Shown: positions 8,701 through 11,419 of the stretch, piece after piece
Numbering within the stretch: the stretch's first letter is position 1
Layout of the letters: each line of letters starts with the position of its first letter
DNA from: an uncultured Opitutales bacterium
GTDB lineage: Bacteria > Verrucomicrobiota > Verrucomicrobiia > Opitutales > Intestinicryptomonadaceae
Direction of reading: 5' to 3'
Assembly: GCA_900546565.1 (NCBI GenBank)
Contig: URDC01000046.1
Location: 1-11,419, forward strand
DNA: 11,419 nt
Program-made: the position numbers and the translations under genes
Notes under the pieces: model-generated
Told to the model about the DNA's origin: nothing
Databases searched by the model: none
What the model saw: the letters and a program-made list of their open reading frames with translations, nothing else

Positions 8701-8892
8701 ACATCGTTCGCGTTCATTTTGGGCGTCGTCCCCCTCGCATTTTCCATGACTTCGGGCTCGGAATTGCGCCAGCCGCTCGGCACCGCCGTTATGTTCGGTA
8801 TGCTGGGCGTCACACTGATGGGGCTGATTTTCACTCCCGTATTTTTCTACGTAATCAGAAGGCATTATAAACCTTCCACAATTAAGGAATAA
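5743..8892 (+). CDS. HAE1-family RND multidrug efflux transporter (AcrB-like)
   Basis: A 1049-residue inner-membrane, proton-driven exporter, the full usual length. TM1 is at about 10-30 after FFIDRPIFA, followed by the first periplasmic loop (AQYPDV, AGASPE). TM2-6 run from about 345 to 500, with the proton-relay pair Asp411-Asp412 in GIVVDDAIVVVENVER; FVPTAFIEGISGQFYRQFAL lies at 457-476. The second loop covers about 565-870. TM8-12 run from about 880 to 1038, with Lys950 in GLACKNAILIVEFA and Arg982 in LRPILMTS matching the other relay residues of AcrB. The TM4 DD pair and the Lys mark it as HAE1 (hydrophobic/amphiphilic drugs), not metal-exporting HME. GGAAGG ahead of the ATG gives a reasonable ribosome site. 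Second gene of the operon; its stop is 2 bp from the outer-membrane factor start. Substrates cannot be read from sequence. Confidence 0.98.
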   Translation: MKFSHFFIDRPIFATVISIVITLLGIVGYVKLPIAQYPDVVPPSVSVYTMYAGASPEIIMETVAAPIEQEINGVEKMLYMSSQCNSDGSMRTTVTFELGTNVDIAQVQVQNRVSIATPRLPEEVRNYGVTVNKRSPDMLLCISLVSPDNSRDKLYLTNYAITQMKDRLARVYGVGSIEVFGAREYSMRIWLNPDKLAHVNMTPSQVAAALREQNKQVAAGKLNQAPIGNPDAAYELTINTQGRLSTPEEFGKIIVKHDADGKVVRLCDVARIELGAYTYADESKLNGKDCVTMAAYQLPGSNAIETAQNILNLLKEMKRDFPVGVDYNISLDNTEYIQQSIDAVYHTIFEAVLLVVLVMMVFLQNWRAAIIPIFAIPVSLVGTFFFMMLFGFSINNLSLFGLVLAIGIVVDDAIVVVENVERNMRDGLDAREATKKAMSQVQGALIAIAFVLSAVFVPTAFIEGISGQFYRQFALTIAASTIISAVVSLTLSPALCAIFMKRREREDLFTRVWNFCFGWFFRGFNKCFFWTSEKYGAFVRRMLRFSFMILVVYVGMLVWTGHQFQTVPKGFIPKQDNGYIFGAMQLPDGVTLDHSRKAVDKALEVLSKLDGIQDVTTIAGLSGATFTKVSNAGAIFVRLQPKMERLAKGITLDRILGESYMALKKGVPESNSFVLTPPAVNGIGMGGDFKCYIQDRIGRGIEDVANYTREIAYKSMTQHPEISLAFTTYRISTPQLYVDIDRERAQKLNVPIGSIFETMQYNLGSVYVNDFNILNRVYRVSMQAEGGNRNDIPDIYNLKVQSLSGQNVPLGSVANIRRIIGPDTVNRYNLYPAAEIMGNLGEGYSTGEAMKVIEQVAKETLPNGMGMEWTDLAYQEKLVGNTSIIIFALCVVFVFLILSALYESWTLPLTIILIVPLVLLFALLGIEWRGLDNNLMTQIGMVVLIGLACKNAILIVEFAKQRQEKGEEVVSAVSHASQNRLRPILMTSFAFILGVVPLAFSMTSGSELRQPLGTAVMFGMLGVTLMGLIFTPVFFYVIRRHYKPSTIKE

Positions 8893-8894
8893 CG

Positions 8895-10406
8895 ATGAAA
8901 AGATTTTCCGTTTTGGCAGTTGCGGCAATCCTCTCGGGGTGTATGGTAGGCCCCGATTACGAAGACGCCGCAAAATCCGTAAAGTTGCCCGACACCGTTT
9001 CGGCGGAACAGTTCTCGCGCGACGAGGGCGCATGGAAAAATGCCCTCCCCGCCGATTCGCTTCCCAAGGGCGATTGGTGGAAACTCTTCAACGACCCCGT
9101 TTTGGACGCGCTCCTTACGCGCTGTTGCCAAAACAACCCCGACCTCGCCGCCGCCTTCGCCCGCGTCGAACAGGCTCGCGAGGCGGCTCTAATGGACAAG
9201 GGCGACTTGTATCCGCACATCAACGCCCACGGCTCGTATTCGCGCGTCGGCACTTCCAAGAACCCCGTGTTCAGCCTCGGCACATACAACGATTGGGTCG
9301 CGGGCTTCGGACTCACTTGGGATTTCGACCTCTTCGGACGCGTCCGAAGCCTGCTCGAATCCGAAGTCGCAACAGCTCAGGCAATGTATTGCGAGTACCA
9401 AAACCTGATGCTCAACTTGCAGGCGAACGTCGCAACCGCATACTACACAATCCGCACTCTTAAATCCGAGGCGGAAGTTTTGCGGCGCACACTCGAAGTC
9501 CGCAGGGAAGACACCAAGCTTGTCGAGCAGCGCGTCAAAATGGACTACTCCACAAACATCGACCTCAAACGCGCAATCCAGCAGGAGCACGACGCCGCCG
9601 TCCAACTCGCGTCGGTCAAACGCCAGACACTCCTTGCCGAGAATCTGCTCGCCCTCCTCATCGGCTCTACACCGCGCGAAATCGGCGTTTCAATCGACCC
9701 CCTCGACGAGACATTCCCGAAAATGCCCGTTGCCGTCGCTTCCCAACTCCTCGAACGCCGCCCCGACATCGCCGCGGCGGAACGCAGGGTCTACGCGGCA
9801 AACGCCCGCATAGGCGCGGCGCAGGCGGCATTCTTTCCCACAATCTCGTTAACCGCGAACACCGATTTGAACGCCGCAAAACTCGACAAACTTCTCGAAG
9901 CCCACAGTTTCGCATGGGGTGTAAGCCCGCAAATCTATATACCGATTTTCGAGGCGGGCAGGAACATAGCCCAGAAGCGCGTAGCCCTCGCAGCCCATAA
10001 GGAAACGCTCGAATCCTACCGCTCAACCGTTCTTTCGGCAATCAGGGAAGTCGAGGATTCCCTCGTCAATATCAAATATCTCGCCGAGGAATACGACGAG
10101 CGCGCACAGGTTGTAGCGGCTTCGGCGGACGTCCAGAAAATGACGCGCGTGCAGTATGACGAGGGCTATACCGATTACTTCTCCGTCAGCGACGCCCAGC
10201 GTTTGCACCTGACCAACGAACGCGCGCTCATCGTCTTGCGCGGCAACCGCTTCAAGGCGTGCGTAGCCCTTGTCCAGTCGCTCGGCGGCGGTTGGAACTC
10301 GGCAGATTCGCAGGACGGCGGTTCTTCGCAGTCTCCCCAGCCCGACAAGGGCGGGCGCAGCACCGACCCCGATTTCGGACAGAACGACATTCTCCCGACA
10401 CTCTGA
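8895..10406 (+). CDS. RND efflux outer-membrane factor lipoprotein (NodT/OprM/TolC-like)
   Basis: A 503-residue outer-membrane channel completing the tripartite pump. The signal ends in LSGC with Cys16 as lipid site, followed by MVGPDYE, the typical opening of NodT-type factors. WWKLFNDPVLDALL (61-74) and TWDFDLFGRVRSLLES (141-156) belong to the first OEP repeat. LLERRPDIAAAERRV (285-299), GAAQAAFFPTISL (307-319) and IPIFEAGR (349-356) mark the second, and SLGGGW (462-467) ends the channel domain. A hydrophilic tail of about 36 residues rich in Ser, Gly, Asp and Pro follows (468-503), longer than many homologues. An AAGGA ribosome site lies 7 bp before the ATG. It is tightly coupled to the pump gene (2-bp gap). 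No terminator is seen after it, so read-through into the regulator gene is likely. Confidence 0.96.
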   Translation: MKRFSVLAVAAILSGCMVGPDYEDAAKSVKLPDTVSAEQFSRDEGAWKNALPADSLPKGDWWKLFNDPVLDALLTRCCQNNPDLAAAFARVEQAREAALMDKGDLYPHINAHGSYSRVGTSKNPVFSLGTYNDWVAGFGLTWDFDLFGRVRSLLESEVATAQAMYCEYQNLMLNLQANVATAYYTIRTLKSEAEVLRRTLEVRREDTKLVEQRVKMDYSTNIDLKRAIQQEHDAAVQLASVKRQTLLAENLLALLIGSTPREIGVSIDPLDETFPKMPVAVASQLLERRPDIAAAERRVYAANARIGAAQAAFFPTISLTANTDLNAAKLDKLLEAHSFAWGVSPQIYIPIFEAGRNIAQKRVALAAHKETLESYRSTVLSAIREVEDSLVNIKYLAEEYDERAQVVAASADVQKMTRVQYDEGYTDYFSVSDAQRLHLTNERALIVLRGNRFKACVALVQSLGGGWNSADSQDGGSSQSPQPDKGGRSTDPDFGQNDILPTL

Positions 10407-10455
10407 TTTTTTCTCCGCGACTAATTAACCCAACTCCGAAAAGCCCTTGTCCCCA

Positions 10456-11127
10456 GTGAAAGCAAACGCAATACAACAGTATCTCGACGGCGCAAAACTC
10501 GATACCGCCTCGAAAATCCTGATAGCGGCATTGTTCGAGTTCGGCAATGCCCCCGTCAAAGATGTCGGCACGCGCGACATCGCAAAACGCGCGGGCGTAA
10601 ACATCGCCGCAATCAGTTATTACTTCAAGGGCAAGGACGAACTTTATTCCGAGCTCGTCTCGCAAATCACCCAGTATTTTTGCAAATGCGCCGCCCCCTT
10701 CCACGAGCGGCTCGACGCTCTTCTGCTCGCGCCTTCCAAATCCGAGGCTCGCAGCCTCCTGCGCGATTACATCTCGTGGCGCGTCGGTATGGTCAGCGAA
10801 AAAAACGAGCTTTCCAAAAGCATAATTTCAATCGTCTCGCGCGAGGAGTTCAACAACACTCCGCTTTTCAAAAAACTCTATTCCAAAGTTCTCGGCAAGG
10901 CGGATGCATTGTTCGCCGCGACATTGAAAATAATTCTGGATAAAAAGTTCGACGACGAGTCCTATAAAATTATGGCAGTCGCCTTCGCGGGGGCATTGAT
11001 ACGCTTCGGCACAGTGCCCGATTCTGTAATGCTCACCCTCGGCTGGGATAAAATCGAGCGTTCCGGTGTCGACAAAATCAACAGGGTTATCCACTCAATG
11101 CTCGACACCCTCCTGAAAAACAGCTGA
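10456..11127 (+). CDS. TetR/AcrR-family transcriptional regulator, CecR (YbiH)-like
   Basis: About 223 residues. The N-terminal helix-turn-helix reads TRDIAKRAGVNIAAISYYF, then KGKDELYSEL; the NIAAIxYYFxxKxxLY run closely resembles E. coli CecR (YbiH). The C-terminal half also fits the CecR-type ligand domain: SREEFNNTPLFKKLYSKVL and, near the end, a VMLTLGW motif comparable to its ...GW signature. There is no ATG near the start. I chose the GTG at 10456; a TTG at 10447 would add three residues. Neither has a clear ribosome site. It lies 49 bp after the outer-membrane factor on the same strand, so it probably represses the efflux operon and its own expression, perhaps through the palindrome at 4489-4506. 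Helix-turn-helix assignment is firm; the CecR link is from memory of the motifs; target and ligand are inferred. Confidence 0.9.
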   Translation: MKANAIQQYLDGAKLDTASKILIAALFEFGNAPVKDVGTRDIAKRAGVNIAAISYYFKGKDELYSELVSQITQYFCKCAAPFHERLDALLLAPSKSEARSLLRDYISWRVGMVSEKNELSKSIISIVSREEFNNTPLFKKLYSKVLGKADALFAATLKIILDKKFDDESYKIMAVAFAGALIRFGTVPDSVMLTLGWDKIERSGVDKINRVIHSMLDTLLKNS

Positions 11128-11131
11128 GGCC

Positions 11132-11221
11132 GCCTCCCGTTGCGAAAATTTAAAATGTAGTGAAGAGGCGGCGATTGCCTACGCAATTCCGCCTTTATTT
11201 TTTAGATTCGCAACGGGAGGC
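11132..11221. repeat. 15-bp perfect inverted repeat enclosing a terminator hairpin
   Basis: GCCTCCCGTTGCGAA (11132-11146) and TTCGCAACGGGAGGC (11207-11221) are exact reverse complements separated by 60 bp. The left arm begins 4 bp after the regulator's stop codon. The interior holds a separate terminator-like hairpin with a T-run. No target-site duplication is evident around the arms, so I see no support for a mobile element. It may be an RNA structure at the 3' end of the operon or the first part of a larger structured transcript. Confidence 0.85.
11164..11203 (+). terminator. Intrinsic terminator of the efflux/regulator operon
   Basis: AGGCGG (11166-11171) pairs with CCGCCT (11089+100 to 11094+100, that is 11189-11194), and inside it ATTGC (11174-11178) pairs with GCAAT (11183-11187) around a CTAC loop, with a small internal bulge. 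The T-rich run TTTATTTTTT (11194-11203) follows at once. It lies 37 bp after the regulator stop codon and would end the operon's transcript. Confidence 0.75.
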
Positions 11222-11307
11222 TCTCGACTAAAAGACGGCTTTTCTTCGGACTTGCGGGCATTAGCCCGCCGACGCCTCGAAAAATCGCGTCTTTTAGAAC
11301 GAGCCTC
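11217..11307. repeat. Long imperfect hairpin, about 91 nt, in gene-free DNA
   Basis: GAGGCTC (11217-11223) pairs with GAGCCTC (11301-11307). After a small internal loop, CTAAAAGACG (11228-11237) pairs with CGTCTTTTAG (11288-11297). Further in, TTTTC (11240-11244) can pair with GAAAA (11279-11283), and the tip is GCGGGC (11254-11259) with GCCCGC (11264-11269) around ATTA. Stacked helices of this kind suggest a folded RNA. It has no open reading frame of note. Its first five bases are also the last five of the preceding inverted repeat. I do not recognise a known RNA family in it. Confidence 0.7.
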
Positions 11308-11342
11308 AGCAGTTTTACAAACGCGTGAGGACGTGCGCCTCT

Positions 11343-11419
11343 TAATCGAGTTCGTTTAAAATACACCTGAAAATCTTTCCTCGTTGAGGAAAGATTTTTT
11401 TGATTTTTAAACTCGATTA
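11343..11419. repeat. Inverted repeat reaching the window end, enclosing a terminator
   Basis: TAATCGAGTT (11343-11352) and AACTCGATTA (11410-11419) are exact reverse complements. A shifted pairing of GTTTAAAA (11354-11361) with TTTTAAAC (11405-11412) is also possible. The right arm stops at the last base of the window, so the repeat may extend further. The layout, outer arms around a terminator hairpin, repeats that of 11132-11221. Confidence 0.75.
11370..11401 (+). terminator. Strong intrinsic terminator near the window end
   Basis: AAAATCTTTCCTC (11370-11382) pairs with GAGGAAAGATTTT (11386-11398), a 13-bp perfect stem with a GTT loop, running into seven T (11395-11401). No protein gene lies between the previous terminator (11203) and this one, so it either ends a short noncoding transcript, backs up the first terminator, or is an attenuator ahead of a gene beyond the window. 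Confidence 0.85.

Noticed and set aside
11132..11221. Reading the 15-bp inverted repeat as the ends of a small insertion element.
   Set aside because: No target-site duplication, no transposase, no second copy noticed in the window, and the interior is a terminator hairpin.

Overview
The window reads as a piece of draft or metagenomic contig from a Gram-negative, LPS-bearing bacterium. It carries lipid A synthesis, a periplasmic cell-wall hydrolase and a three-part RND efflux pump. GC is moderately high (strong G/C preference at third codon positions), several genes lack a clear Shine-Dalgarno sequence, and the gene mix would fit Verrucomicrobiota (Opitutales-like). That placement is inference from protein style only. 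The first 27 bases are not genomic: they are the end of an Illumina Nextera read-1 adapter, so the left edge is a library artefact.

Left part (28-2881, + strand): the C-terminal remnant of an AsmA-like envelope protein, a Gfo/Idh/MocA NAD(P)-dependent sugar oxidoreductase, and lpxB, which overlaps the oxidoreductase by 11 bp. The oxidoreductase plus lpxB pair suggests an envelope/lipid A operon, possibly with modified lipid A sugars. A bidirectional intrinsic terminator closes it and also ends the converging gene on the other strand.

Middle (3036-4307, - strand): a secreted NamZ/DUF1343-type exo-beta-N-acetylmuramidase, diverging from the efflux operon across a 286-bp AT-rich control region. 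That region holds a perfect 7+4+7 palindrome (TTTAATC-ACAC-GATTAAA), the best candidate operator in the window.

Right part (4594-11127, + strand): a compact efflux operon made of a lipoprotein adaptor, an HAE1-type RND pump (1049 aa) and a NodT/OprM-type outer-membrane lipoprotein. It is followed by a TetR-family regulator whose N- and C-terminal signatures resemble CecR/YbiH. The regulator probably controls the operon through the palindrome.

End (11128-11419): no gene. It is filled by three successive strong inverted-repeat structures. One encloses a terminator hairpin, one is a ~91-nt long hairpin, and one encloses a second strong terminator and runs exactly to the window end. Neighbouring structures 1 and 2 share five bases and cannot both form fully. 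This is the least explained part of the window and may be a structured RNA, a leader/attenuator for a gene beyond the edge, or a repeat element. I found no defence system, CRISPR array, tRNA, rRNA or transposase gene.
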